Below, one piece after another: positions 49,774 to 61,264 of a DNA stretch of 64,000 nt. The notes beneath the pieces were generated by a model. The model was not told where the DNA came from. It saw only the letters and a list, made by a program, of their open reading frames with translations, and did no database searches. The position numbers and the translations under genes were made by a program. The first letter of the stretch is position 1, and each line of letters begins with the position of its first letter. Source of the DNA: Artocarpus heterophyllus (Eukaryota; Streptophyta; Magnoliopsida; Rosales; Moraceae); contig CM046340.1 of the NCBI GenBank assembly GCA_025403435.1, positions 12,592,091 through 12,656,090 on the forward strand. Reading direction: 5' to 3'.

Positions 49774-50436
49774 GGGTCCGTTTGGTAAATGGCTTCGAAT
49801 TAGTGATTTAATTTGAATTATATGATTTGACTTTTGACTTAAGTTAATGATTCAAATTGTCATTTAAGACGTTTAGATGTGCATTTAAGTTTTAATCTTA
49901 GTATAGACTAAAATTAAAATTTATGTTTGGAGAGGTAGTGAACATATGTTTTGATTTATTAATAAATCTAATAAAATCTTAATGTTAATAATCTTAAAAA
50001 ATATGCAATATGCATCTTAATTTATCCCTTTCTTTACTAGAAGCATAATGAAAATAGAATCATCTCATTTGGATATCAAATGAAGAAGTTATGATTTTTT
50101 CCTCAAATATAGGGGAGAGAGTTTCAGCTTTTACTGTAGCAAAGATATCCGAATATCAAAAGTTTACGAGTATCAAAAGTCTAAAAACTTGGATTCTTGA
50201 TACTTAGGGTCTGTTTGTTTCGTGGTTCGAATCACGGTTCGAATCATTTTACTACAGTATTTTCTCTCACAAAAATTTAAATCTCTATTCAAATACTTTA
50301 TTCAAATACTCGAACCAAACAGACTCTTTAAAGGATTCAGATTTTGAGGGAAACAAATACGTATCTAAAAAAATTTTAATACTCGAATCTAAATTTGAGC
50401 CTATTGAATCCAAAGAATACACAAAACAAATAGGCC
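49774..50436. mobile_element. Non-autonomous Harbinger-like element, unit 2, with nested MITE
   Basis: Starts GGGTCCGTTTGGTAAATGG and ends near CAAATAGGCC. It follows unit 1 along its whole length (GTGATTTAATTTGAATTAT, GCATTTAAGTTTTAATCT, AGAATCATCTCATTTG, AAGATATCCGAATATCAA) with many substitutions. Removing the 121-bp nested MITE plus one TTA leaves about 539 bp, close to unit 1. Its flanking duplication is unclear. Confidence 0.7.
50207..50327. mobile_element. 121-bp Tourist-like MITE, family B, nested in unit 2
   Basis: Ends GGGTCTGTTTGTTTCG and (reverse-complemented) AGAGTCTGTTTGGTTCG form a terminal inverted repeat, flanked by TTA at 50204-50206 and 50328-50330. Unit 1 at the matching place (about 49640-49655) runs through without it and so acts as the empty site. 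A second family member lies at 52061-52166 in inverse orientation. Confidence 0.85.
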
Positions 50437-50439
50437 TGT

Positions 50440-51445
50440 AATTCTTCAAAGTATTAAGCACCGTCATCACTTTAAAATCACTGGTTAATCTCAATTTAAA
50501 AATATATTGTGAAAAATCAATTTCTCATGTTACATCATTATAAAAAAGAGAGGAGAGCGAGTGTGTCATATAGGTTGTTAATAATTAACCACTGAAAAAA
50601 TCTAAAATAAAGGAAACATGGGTTAACTATTAAAATCACTCAATTTTTGGATAATTTTAGCCGGACTATCCAAGTTTTATGATAAATGGCACGTATTTTG
50701 CGCATCCTTAATCATCATTTTTGTTGTCATCATTTTCTTATTCTGTTTTATTTTAACTAGCGATAAGCACGCGTGGTAAGAGAACTTGCAATATATCTCT
50801 CAAATATATTAAACTTAAATGTCACAATTGATTGAAAATCTGTGTTTTTATGTGAAAAACGCAAGCAATGCCGCAGCCAGACTTTTTTGCGCTGGCGCCT
50901 GGAAGATGGGTGTCACGACACTAGAAAGTTGGGTGCCGCTGCACTGCAATGTAAGTTGGCACCGTGGCGTTGGCTCAATTTCAGCATAGTGCAATAGTGC
51001 TAGAAAATTAACGTCATGACGCTAATTCGTATTTCTTCACTATTGAAGAGTTGTGACATAAAGTTGTTTCGAATTGTTGTGCTATTTAATTGTATGTTTT
51101 CACACAAACTTAAATATCTATTACTAACAGATTTGTTCGTTGTACTAGTTGTGACATTATAAGAAAAGGTACCTTTACAAATGAAAAGGCTCCTGTAGAA
51201 GGTGGTATATATTGCATTAGTTGTATCGGTTCATGAAACAACACTCCTGTCTTTTATTAAATCTTCAGAATTTTACGTGTTTTATATCTTTTTATGGAAC
51301 ACCATATTATTGTTAGATATTGGTTTGTTGTATCTTGGAGATAATTTTAAACAAAAAAAGAAAGAAAAAAGAAAGATGGTGTTGATAGGATTTTTTTTTT
51401 TTTTTTTTTTTTAAAGAAGAAACGTTCCCCTCTATGTGTCAACAC
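50440..51445. other. Non-genic stretch
   Basis: No gene is supported. A GC-richer patch at 50865-51030 (GCGCTGGCGCCTGG, GGCACCGTGGCG words) looks like an old repeat fragment. A run of 22 T lies at about 51391-51412. Confidence 0.5.
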
Positions 51446-51448
51446 TTA

Positions 51449-51592
51449 TAAGATGTTTGACAAGTATGATTAAAACTAACTTTTTTATTACCAAATAGTG
51501 TAAAGCTCTCAAATGCAACAATAAAAAACAAAAAGTTGTTATAGTGTTTTAAACTAAAAAATTTGTTATAAACATGCTTACCAAACAGCCTA
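51449..51592. mobile_element. Tourist-like MITE, family A
   Basis: 144 bp, flanked by TTA at 51446-51448 and 51593-51595. Ends TAAGATGTTTGA and CCAAACAGCCTA. The interior has AGTGTAAAGCTCTCAAATGC and AACAATAAAAAACAAAAAGT, as in the copies at 53491 and 56752. No coding capacity. Confidence 0.75.
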
Positions 51593-52060
51593 TTAAAGAA
51601 TATGCATGTAACGTCTTTTATAATAGTATGATAAAAGATAGTATTTTCTTGTGAAATTTTAAGATTACATCTTTAGTAGGATGCTACAAAGAGTATTACA
51701 ATTGAACCAATAATTTTTCCACACTCTCATGATGTTTTGAATTTAACTCAACTAAGCATTTTCCTTATGAATTCGCCCCTACTTGGAGAATAGAGAAATT
51801 ATATTTTGATAAGCTAAACTAAGCATCTTCTCTAGTAGACTTTCCCAAACTGAGATGATAGCGAGATTTTAAGATTAATTCGTCAATACGATGTTAAAAG
51901 TTTTCAGTAACTAAATTAAGTCTCTTTTTTTTTTTTTGTAAACTCTTTAAAATTAAAAAAATTATAAACATTTAATAGGAGATATGATGGTTAAAAGTTT
52001 TATTAATCAATCAACTAGAAAAACGTTTTTTATAATGTCTCTTTGTCACTTCAATACTAA

Positions 52061-52166
52061 GAGCCTGTTTAGTTCGAATATTTGAATACAGATTTAAATT
52101 TTTGTAAAAAAAAATACTGTAATAAAATAATTCAAACCATTATTCAAATCACGAAACAAATGAGCC
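52061..52166. mobile_element. Tourist-like MITE, family B
   Basis: Starts GAGCCTGTTTAGTTCG after TAA and ends CACGAAACAAATGAGCC before TTAG. The whole sequence matches the reverse complement of the MITE at 50207-50327, including GATTTAAATTTTTGTRA and ATACTGTARTAAAAT. The flanking triplets do not match exactly. Confidence 0.65.
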
Positions 52167-53487
52167 TTAGATAATTTTATATTGAAGAAACTTTTAACTC
52201 TCATAAACTTAGTATTTTTTTAATTTCCGAGAAATCTACGATGGAAGCATCCTATTGTAGGACTGTCAGGTATTGATTTAAATTGAACCGCACTCATGGA
52301 TCAAGTACAATAGTCTATTCAAGAGAATTCTCACTGTATATAAACCCATACAATATGAACAATTTCACTTAAATCTTGTGGTTGTTATCAATCTCTATGG
52401 GACCTTCCGATGAGGGCAGCCCATTGTAGAATCTCTCTCTTATACGCTATTTGCAGCTAGATTGATAGTAAAATATTAACATCAAATCTTTGCTATGATA
52501 CGATTTTTGTCTCGGGAACTCTACCAAACAACGTTAATCATGAAATCTTAGTATCAAACCTCAAGTAAGATGTTAAATTAAGAAGTTTTCCTTCTAATCT
52601 CGCTTTAACTTTGATGATAGAAAAATTTCAATATTGAATGATGGACCCACACAACACACAAGCAGTTTGATCACCTTTAGGAACCATACGACGCTCGCTG
52701 GCAAATGTCCCTACGAATCCTATGCCGCCACTTTGTAGCTCTCTCTTTTATTTTGGGGCGAAGGTGTGCATGGAGCATTTCCAACACAGTCAAGTCAAGT
52801 TTTAAAAAATTTCGTTGTCCCCAGATACCGACTCAGAAAGTGCCTGGCGTGCTTATTTGCGTCACTCGGTTATAATGGTATGGTTTGAACTTTTAATTTG
52901 ATATAGAAAGTTTGAAATTCAAATTCAAATTGATGTTTGAATATATAATTGATTTTGAGTTTGAAAAGAAAATAAAATCTGAAATTACGATTAGATAATA
53001 AAAAAAAGTCACAAATCACTTAAATTGTGAGTTTGTTGAGTTTGAAAATTTTGAGATCAAAAGGGCGCTAAATCTAAAATTTGAGATTTTTTTCTCTCAA
53101 TTTGTCTTGTCATGCTTTGAAACTAATCCTTATTTTTTAAAACCATACACCTCCTTAACATTGAAAATTTGGTTCAAACCTTTTGAACTCCTCAAACAAA
53201 CACCCAGCAAACATCAGGCAAAATTTAAATCTTGGATAAACAATAAATAGCAGTACAATGTTGATGAGACTATTTTTTCTTAGATATATGAGTCCATAAT
53301 TAATATCGAATCATTGATAAGTCCCAAATAGAAATGATAACGACAAGTGAGAGCTGTCTAGTTGGTTGTAAATCTTTTTAGTCTAACTATAGGTTGAATG
53401 TTCGAGTCACGCTCAGCTCCATGTGAAAGTGGTAGCATTCCCCCTTTCCTTATATCATAAAACAAAAATAGAAATGATAATGGAGTT
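52167..53487. other. Non-genic stretch
   Basis: AT-rich sequence with no supported gene, RNA or bounded repeat. Confidence 0.5.
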
Positions 53488-53490
53488 TTA

Positions 53491-53650
53491 GAGGGTGTTT
53501 GGAAGGGTAGTGGGAACTGTTGGTTAGAATCACTTTTACTGTAGCATGTGAGAGCTTTACACTATAGCATTTTTTTTTGTTGTAGCATATGAGAGTTTTG
53601 CATTGTTCATAACTGAGTTTGTGGTGGGAACCACTAAGCTAAACAGCCAC
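53491..53650. mobile_element. Tourist-like MITE, family A
   Basis: 160 bp, flanked by perfect TTA duplications (53488-53490 and 53651-53653). Ends GAGGGTGTTTGG and CTAAACAGCCAC. Interior words include TACTGTAGCATGTGAGAGCT and TGGTGGGAACCACT, the reverse complement of those in the other copies, so it lies in the opposite orientation to 56752-56917. Confidence 0.85.
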
Positions 53651-53653
53651 TTA

Positions 53654-55796
53654 ATAGTACAACATATATTAAAAGGCATTGTAATGGACTAGCAAACTCA
53701 AATTAAGAATCCCCGCAAAAAAAAAAAAAAAAAAAAAACCATTAAAAACAAAAAAAAAACAAAACAAAAACAAAAAAAGAAGAAAAAAAAATGCAATCCT
53801 TTTTTAAGGAATAAAGAATGCAATTTGGTTTTAAGCTTATGGTTATTTGATTGTCAAATAGATTATTGTGGTAATGAAATAATAATAATAATAACGTAAG
53901 ATGATTTGCATCAAATCCCTCTTTTAAGTGCCCTTCTTTTTTTGACTTTTGTCCCTGAATTTTCACCACTTAATTAAGATCTAATCCCTTCAAATATTTA
54001 TTCCTAATATAACAGTAGAAGTGGTTATAAATATTGTCTAGTAGTAATTTTACACATGACTTATCTATAAAAGATAGAGTTTAAATCACCCAAAAAAGAA
54101 AAAATAGAAAATTGATAAACAAAAAAGGAAAACTTGTCATGATCTTTTTTTCCTTTTATATATTTTAGATGGATTTCTATAATAAGGCTTGAAAAAATGA
54201 ACTATCTTTATTTTTCAACCATTATATGTTAAAAGTTGTTTATATGCAACACTTTTTATTTAGATGTGATTTGATTGTATTTAATAGTAAAAAACGTACA
54301 CTGTTCGTAGATCCCATTGCAAGAGGACCCTTATTTCGGTTGCATCTTGTTCTCTCGTGTAAACAAACATAATAATAACAAACAAAGCAAAGCAAACAAT
54401 CTGAAAAAAATTCAAAAAGTAACCCTTGAGTCTTAATCCTACATTTAGCCTTGTATTTTTTAAAATTCAAAAAATATACCTCATGTTTTTAAACTATTTC
54501 CAAATATTCCCCGAGTTTTCAAAAGAAGTAAAAAAAAAACATAACCCTTTAATTGGCTAAATTGTTGAATATGATATAAATGTTCTTAATGATCAATAGT
54601 TAGACATTATTTAAATATTCATAACTAAGAACTTAAATTTAGGGAGAAAAAGTAAAATAAATTCAATAAAATAAACTATATTCTTAAAAAATTCAGAAAC
54701 TCAACAGGTCAAATTAGTCTAGCACTACAAAGAATTTGCGCCCTTGCAGCGTCTACATATGATTGATCGACTCTGGACTTGTTAAACTTACCAAACACTA
54801 CTTAGGATTTTTCTTTGTAGTCATCCAAATACGATATCTTCTTTTTTTCTTTATTTTTTTTTACTTTTAAATCTTTTTTTAAAATTCAAATAATTAATGA
54901 CTAAAATAAAAATTAAATATATTGAGGTTGTTTTGGTATTTTAAAAACTTTGACCATTCAAAGAGTATTTTTTTAACTTTTTTTGAAACAGAGGTGATAA
55001 TTTTTAGATAATTTAAAAACATAACGAAAACCTTTTGGATTATCAAAAGTACAAGTATAAATGTTGGATTTAACTAAAACTTAGGAGTTTTTTTTAAAAT
55101 TTTTTTAAACAATCTCAAGCAACAAAACAAAACAAAATAAAAATGGAAAGAGTTGTGGTAGGAGCATTTTTATTTTTCATCAGTGGAAAACAGATTTCAG
55201 ACCCCTAGATCATAAATCAATAGTTCAAGATTGTATCATTCATTAGAAACAAAAATAGAACCACCCACGTCTGATTATACATCCTTATTTATATCAATTT
55301 TTACCCAAGAAAATTTCAGCCATTAGTTTTATAAAAATTTCAGCCATTTTTCCTTGTTCGTCACAAAAAAATTAGTTTGCTTTTGATTGTTTAAGTCTTA
55401 AGAAATTAAAAAAAAAAAAGAAGACTTTTTAGTTTTTCTAGTTTTTAGAAAAACGGAAAAAAGATAAAATCAAGTGAAATAACGACCATATTAAGCCCTT
55501 TAGATTTAATTAAGATTCAATATGAGCCTTTGGATTGTAGTTTACAGGTGGGGAACAAAAATGTTTCCGGCCATGGACTTGTCCAACAAAAATTACCCTG
55601 TAGGTTTTCTTTTACGACAATCCTAATTACCGTTTTGCTAAAGCAAAACTGCAAGCGGCTTTCACAAAAGGCGTTAAGAAAATAAAAATGAAAATTAAAC
55701 AGACGGTAATCCCCATAGTGCCGACATGGAAACAACCCCGGTTTTGTAATTTGCCAAACACTGCCTTACCCGCAATTCTGTCAAAACACCAACGGC
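53654..55796. other. Non-genic stretch
   Basis: AT-rich and non-coding. It contains an A-rich block at 53716-53795. An isolated GCACTACAAAGAATTTGCGC near 54722 resembles a CACTA terminal motif but has no partner. GTTTTGCTAAAGCAAAAC at 55632-55649 is a short palindrome. No gene identified. Confidence 0.45.
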
Positions 55797-56040
55797 TGAC
55801 GTAATTATTGTACAGTTTTTCTGCCAGGAAAAGAAAATAAACTAAAAATAGAAAATAACACAGAGCAAAACCCACGCGCTGAACGCGTGCAAACATACGG
55901 TTTGACTTTCCCTGCAGCTGAGCAATAAGCCTCGTGACTGGGAGCGTGCCTTTATGGCACGTGTAGATCTCAGCATAAGAGTTGGCGGCTGCTAGACGCC
56001 CTTCTATAAATAGCAGCAACTGCCATGGCAAGGTATTTTT
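55797..56040 (+). promoter_or_regulatory. Promoter-like region without an identified gene
   Basis: TGACGTAA (55797-55804, as-1/bZIP type), a palindromic G-box CACGTG (55958-55963) and TATAAATAG (56005-56013) occur in order in a GC-richer patch. The first ATG (CCATGG, 56025) is only 13 bp after the TATA box, too close for a normal leader. It opens a nine-codon frame. No coding exon was found downstream, so this may be an orphan promoter, an RNA gene promoter or chance. Confidence 0.35.
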
Positions 56041-56114
56041 TTTTAAACAAATAAATAAATAAAAACAATTGTTTTTTTTTAAACAAATAAATAAATAAAA
56101 ACAATTGTTTTTAA
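56037..56114. repeat. 40-bp tandem duplication
   Basis: A unit of poly-T, then AAACAAATAAATAAATAAAA and ACAATTG, occurs twice in a row just after the promoter-like region. Confidence 0.85.
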
Positions 56115-56471
56115 AAGAAATATTTAATAATTTTTTTACCAAGAAGACAATAAAATGTCCTTTCACAAAAGTGGCCAAAAAATGTAAAAGATTTTCGTTA
56201 AGGAAAAAGAATTATTTATGTGACTTTCTTTTTTTTTTTTTAGTTTACATTTTATAGGACATTTTTTTTCCTTGAAAAAACATATCACCGGTGTCATCAC
56301 CTATTACTTTAAAAATTTTAAGGCCTAACAATAAAATAAAAAGGACTTTATCTAATTCTATTCTAAAATGGGTCTAGTTTTCACTCATATTATCACACCC
56401 GATGTCGCACAAGAAATTGGTCAAGCAAATTGAAGTAGTATTAATAAATTGAATAATAAAAATAGTATTGG

Positions 56472-56546
56472 GGCGGATGTAGCCAAGTGGATCAAGGCAG
56501 TGGATTGTGAATCCACCATGAGCGGGTTCAATTCCCGTCGTTCGCC
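56472..56546 (+). tRNA. trnH-GUG: tRNA-His (GUG), plastid type
   Basis: A full cloverleaf can be drawn. The acceptor stem GCGGATG (56473-56479) pairs with CGTTCGC (56539-56545), with an encoded extra 5' G opposite C73, the hallmark of organelle and bacterial tRNA-His. The anticodon stem-loop is GTGGA-TTGTGAA-TCCAC with anticodon GTG at 56507-56509. The T arm is GCGGG-TTCAATT-CCCGT. The sequence is essentially chloroplast trnH, also found as a plastid-derived gene in plant mitochondria, with one visible change in the variable region (C to A at 56521). Encoding the extra G and lacking internal nuclear history, it is most likely an organelle DNA insertion. Whether it is expressed is unknown. Confidence 0.9.
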
Positions 56547-56748
56547 CATACCCATTAACATTAATTAAAAATTGAATATTGAATTAAAGTATGACCAGGG
56601 AGTATTGAACTTTAAGAACATCTTAAAAGGAGAAGGAAAAAAATGCATTTTTATCCCTACGCCGACTCATTGATGGTACACTTTTTGATTTACTAGGAGA
56701 AATGAACACCCGGGTTTTGTTTTTGCTTTTTTTTTTTTTTTTTTCTAT
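56547..56748. other. Short non-genic spacer
   Basis: No feature beyond a poly-T run at about 56728-56744. Confidence 0.4.
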
Positions 56749-56751
56749 TTA

Positions 56752-56917
56752 GGAGGTGTTTGGTAGTGATGGGAACCACTCAGGTCCCACAACAATCTCA
56801 GTTATGAATAGTGTAAAGCTTTCACATGTTACAGTAACAATAAAAAAAATATGCTACAGTATAAAACTCTCACATGCTACAGTAAAAGTGGTTCCCATCA
56901 CTTTTCCAAACACCCTA
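56752..56917. mobile_element. Tourist-like MITE, family A, best-preserved copy
   Basis: 166 bp, flanked by TTA (56749-56751 and 56918-56920). Terminal inverted repeats of about 28 bp are still readable: GGAGGTGTTTGG...GATGGGAACCACT on the left, and AGTGGTTCCCATC...CCAAACACCCTA on the right. Interior words TGTAAAGCTTTCACATG and CTCTCACATGCTACAGTA recur in the other copies. Confidence 0.88.
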
Positions 56918-56920
56918 TTA

Positions 56921-58365
56921 AATTTTTTATGCCAAGCTAGAACCGTCCGGCTGATATTGCTCTACAAATCTTCAATTCTATTGCTTTCACAAAATGCTGA
57001 ATTTCTCTAGCCTTGGCAAGTCCTTTTTAATTATAAAAGTTTGGATCCGATTCACAGTGGCAATATAACAATAATTGTCCTACTAATAATTAGTTTTCTA
57101 ACTTATTAACAACAATTAGATGCATTAATCAGAAGTCTGTGAGGCTTTACTCTAAATCAGAATTTAGAGTAGAAGAGATGGACAAATTTGGAGGGATAAG
57201 AAGTGTCAAATATATGAAGGATTTACTAAGAAAAAAAAATTCGAAATTCTATACGTTAGAGATCCCTTGAGTTTCAACAACTTATAGTTTCAATAATTTA
57301 TAGAGCTTGATATGGTCTCCTAAAAAGATTATACTTTTTAAGGAAAAATTGTACTTTTTTGTAACATATAAAAGTGAAAATGATAAGTGTAGCATAATAT
57401 TAATATAACATTACATTAGCGTTGGAAATGTGTAATAGGTTAAACAAAATAAGTTACAAAACCAACAGATTTCAATATTTAATAAGCAAAACAAAAATTA
57501 GAACGAAATCCGGTGACATGTCCTAAGTATCAAATCCATAGCTGAGCAGTTTACCATAAAAAAAATCCTCCATTATTAAGTCATCAAAGATCTTAACCAA
57601 AAGGCCAAACCCAAAGAGTTTTTTTTTTTTTTTGATTTTTTTTATGTTCGCCTCTCGAACTATGTCACTGTGCCCCCAACTTTTAAAATGCAATCCTTAA
57701 TTCCCTTAAATTTTGTTCGGTTAAATTATCTTTATATTTTCCCTAAAATCATGCCACTTATGTTATTTTGCTTCCTAACTTTCAAAATATGTTACTATGT
57801 CCCCATAAATTTTGTTTTGTTAGCAAATAACTTCCTTTTGTTTAATTTCATTCCACTTAATAAATATAATTTTTTTCCTTCCAACTTTATAGGACCTTTA
57901 TGTTAAAGTAATCCATATGCCCATAACTTGCATGAATATTTTTACAACATGCCATTTAATACAAATACTAAGAACAATTCAATGTTAGAAATTTTTTTTA
58001 AAAAAAAAAACAAAAACCCTATAAAATCCCTTAAAATAATGTGTTGTTGTTTTTAAAAACTTTAAGGGCTTTATTTTTAAGCAATTTTGTGGCGAGTTTT
58101 TTTTTTTCCCTCCTCAATCCCTTTTATTTTAGGATTTAAATGGTCTATGGCAAAAAAACTACTTTGTCATTGAATTATTTTTCCTTCATCTCTTTTTCTT
58201 TTTTTGTCCTTTAAAGTGTTGTTTATGTTTTTTTTTTCTTTTTTCCTTAAACCACTTTATCCCTCTATTTCTCTCCAATCAAACAATGAATTAATACTCC
58301 CTTCCTCTGTCTTTCTCAAATAGATTGAGATTCACCCTTAATCAAAGGACGAAAACACTAAAAGG

Positions 58366-58367
<2 letters not shown>
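56921..58367. other. Non-genic stretch
   Basis: AT-rich sequence with several poly-T and poly-A runs. Short frames such as 57670-57906 are hydrophobic by composition and are not supported as genes. Confidence 0.5.

Positions 58368-58428
<61 letters not shown>
58368..58428. repeat. (TA)n microsatellite
   Basis: About 30 uninterrupted TA units, a likely length-polymorphic marker. Confidence 0.97.
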
Positions 58429-58430
<2 letters not shown>

Positions 58431-59867
58431 AAGTTAATTTATCCTCTTTCTTTTTCTCGTCTCTCTAAACCAAATAATGAATTAGATATCTCGCTTATTC
58501 TCAGATTAAAAATTAAAAAAATAAAAAAACAATAAATGGGTAACATTCTGCACTGGTTTTTCCACGCCCATATTATTGAGGGATTCTAGTCAAGACCTAA
58601 ATCATTCTAGTGTTTTTGCATCGTCTTTAAGTAAACTTCTAGAGTGGTCTGAAACGTTGGAATATTTGAATGTGCACCCATAAGCTCTAATCAAACACCA
58701 TAGCTTATAGACTTTTTGCAACAAGATAAAAAAAGAAGGCCCCACGTTTGGGGCGGAAAATAACCCTTTGGTGAACAAGAGCTAAAACCATGTTGGGAAA
58801 TAGAAATTCTATACCGCATGCCCATGCCGTCTTTGCATAAAGGCACCCTATGTGGCAATGTAGTGGCATCTAATTTGAGGACTGAGGACAATAACCGCAA
58901 GAAAAACTTTACATGGCTTTGGGTGGATAAGTTTAGAGTGATTTAAACCATGAAAATGGTTTAAATTCGTATTTGGTGGAATAATAACGGAAGCCAGTTT
59001 AAATTATGGAGGCGGTTTTACACCAGACAAAACCATCAAGATCTAAACTTTGGCCTCTCCTAAATTCCTACGGTTTGAACTATTTTCTACAGTAAAAACT
59101 ATTCTCATTCTCGTTTTTCTTTCATAAACTATAGTTTTTCAAATATTAGTTCTCGTTTTAAACTTGATATAAAGTTATATTCTTGTTTTAAACCTTTATA
59201 TTATAAACGTTAATTTAAAACCACCATTTAAACTACATAATTTAAAACCCACAATTCAAACCATAAACTTCTAAACCATATAATTCTAAACCTACACACT
59301 AAACGAACTGTTAATCTTCCTAAGAAAACTCTAATCTACCCTATTGGGTTTTGACCCGATTAGAGATAAGAGGTGGGCCCCACTTGATGACACAGAGAGG
59401 TCTCATGTTATATCCAACGAGTCAAAACAACCTCTTTGGGTTATATGGTATTGTTTTAATTGCAAACTATACATAAAATTTGTTAGAATTAAGATGCTAT
59501 GATATGGAATTTATTATTAGTTTTGTCAAGAATTAAGCTCTTCTATCTTTCCAACAAATTTTACGTCCATTCTCACTCGTTCTTCAATTTTAAAAAGATC
59601 CAATTCATTACTTTAAACAATTAATTATATTTATATGCACTGTTTAACCTCATTTGTTTTGTGTGCTATTTAAAATAGCGAGGGAGGAGAGGAAAAATAG
59701 CATTTTCATAATAATAGAGAGACAAAGCGAGAAAAGTTATAACCTTTGAGAATAAAATAGAAATAATCCTAAATATTTTAAGCAGATTTCTAGAGATTAT
59801 TTCAATTGTGAGATTATTTGAATCGTGAGTTCGAAATGTCATGATTTGATTTTTTTTTTTGAACTAT
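58429..59867. other. Non-genic stretch
   Basis: No gene is supported. 58900-59300 has many GTTTAAA/TTTAAACC words in both orientations, perhaps a decayed foldback element, but no ends could be set. Confidence 0.4.
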
Positions 59868-60043
59868 TGTCACGCCCCGAAATTCAGGGGATGACGTGAC
59901 GGATTAATTAAATTAAATAAATTAAATTTCGTAGAAACTGTCATTTTAAGTGTATTAAAATTTAATTATAAGAATGGAAATTTTTAAAATCCCTTGCGAT
60001 ACTTAATAAACATATGGAAGCGGACAAAAGAAAGGAAAATATT
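59868..60043 (+). repeat. LTR fragment beginning TGTCACGCCCCGAAA
   Basis: TGTCACGCCCCGAAATTCAG followed by GATGACGTGACGG and AATTAAATTAAAT is a common start of plant gypsy LTRs. Only about 175 bp are present before another LTR-type start (TGTAACACCC) at 60044, suggesting that the second repeat inserted into or next to the first. Confidence 0.5.
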
Positions 60044-60599
60044 TGTAACACCCGAGATTTTTAGTGCATTAAAAATGCATTAAATTAAAGATTATGTTAA
60101 GACAAAGTACAATTAAAGGAAAATACTGTATAATAAGATGGAAAATTATACAGTGTTAGAGCAACGCAGTATAAGAATTGAATTGTGTGGACCACAATTT
60201 TATTTTATACTTTTTATAAAAGAAAAGAAAAGAAAAAAAAAAAAAGAAAAATCAAAAATTTAAGCAAAATTCAAGACTTTCTCTCTCTAGATTTTCTCTC
60301 TCTAGAATTCTCTCTCTCTCCTCAAATCTCGTTTGAGATTCCGGCGTTATTTTTCGACACCTCTCATACCAGTGGGAAGCTCTCGTTGAGCTGAGTCCAA
60401 CGAGGTGTCGTGCCACCCAAATAGCCGCCGGAGGAGGGCTCACGCGCCGCCCAAAGTGGCGGCGAAACCCATTTTTTCCCGACGTCGTTTCTCGGCCGTC
60501 CGACCACCAATCGACGTGATTTTGGTGTCTATGGACTCAGTGTGAGGAGAGGAACAAGATGGTACCAATTTTCCAGCTCAATTTTGGCTGGAACAGCTT

Positions 60600-61060
60600 C
60601 GCCGGAGCTGCCCCGTCGCCGCCGTGGAGCCGTCGTCGGAGCCGCCGCATATGGTGGCGGTGTGGCACACCGCCGGTGCCAAAACGTTCAGAGGGCGACG
60701 GCGAGCAAAACCCCTCGGTCAATTGCTCTGTTCCGCCGCCCCTCACCGGAGATCGACCTCCCCCGTCGTGCTCCGCCGCAAGAGAGGTCGAGGTGACCCA
60801 TTGCGCCACCGTTGTGCCAAATTGAAGGCACAAACACGTTCAGAGGGTCACGGGGAAGCTTCCTAACACCTCAATTTCGGGGAAACACCGCGAGAAGGCG
60901 GAGAACCAAGGTCCACCGTGGAGCGCCGCCGTGAGGGGGTGGAGCCGCCGTTCCAGGCGGTGTTGAGCTGCCCCACCGTAGGGGAAACACTCAGAGGAGG
61001 ACGGGGAAGAAAACGCCCACCTCAATTTCACGGTACCGTCGCCGGAGGACCGAAATCGGA
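60600..61060 (+). repeat. Degenerate tandem repeats of about 150 bp in the GC-rich island
   Basis: ACGTTCAGAGGGCGACGG (about 60684), ACGTTCAGAGGGTCACGGGG (about 60837) and CACTCAGAGGAGGACGGGG (about 60988) mark three diverged units about 150 bp apart. Two units continue with ACACCTCAATTTC / CCACCTCAATTTC. The units are full of GCCGCCG/CCGCCGG words. Confidence 0.6.
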
Positions 61061-61203
61061 GCCGCCGGTTTCCGCCGAGAATTTCGTCTTCGATTTGCTA
61101 TGTTGGAGGCCGAATTGGGTGAAATTGACCCCACCAATCGACTCAGGAGGGTCGAATTAGGGGGGGTAGGCTCGAGCTCAGCCCTCAACGGAGCCAACCG
61201 CCG

Positions 61204-61264
61204 CCGGTCAACGGCCGGTCAACGGCGGTCAACGCCGGTCAACGCCGGTCAACGGCCGGTCAAA
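61204..61264. repeat. Short tandem repeat of CGGTCAACG-type units
   Basis: Six units of about 10 bp alternating CGGTCAACGC and CGGTCAACGGC, ending GGTCAAAG. Confidence 0.95.

Noticed and set aside
54722..54741. GCACTACAAAGAATTTGCGC as a CACTA terminal repeat
   Set aside because: No matching end, target duplication or coding remnant was found nearby; it may be chance or a lone fragment.
55627..56178. Minus-strand frame of 183 codons
   Set aside because: It runs through the tandem duplication and the promoter-like motifs, repeats the segment NCFYLFICLKK because of the 40-bp duplication, and has no recognisable domain.
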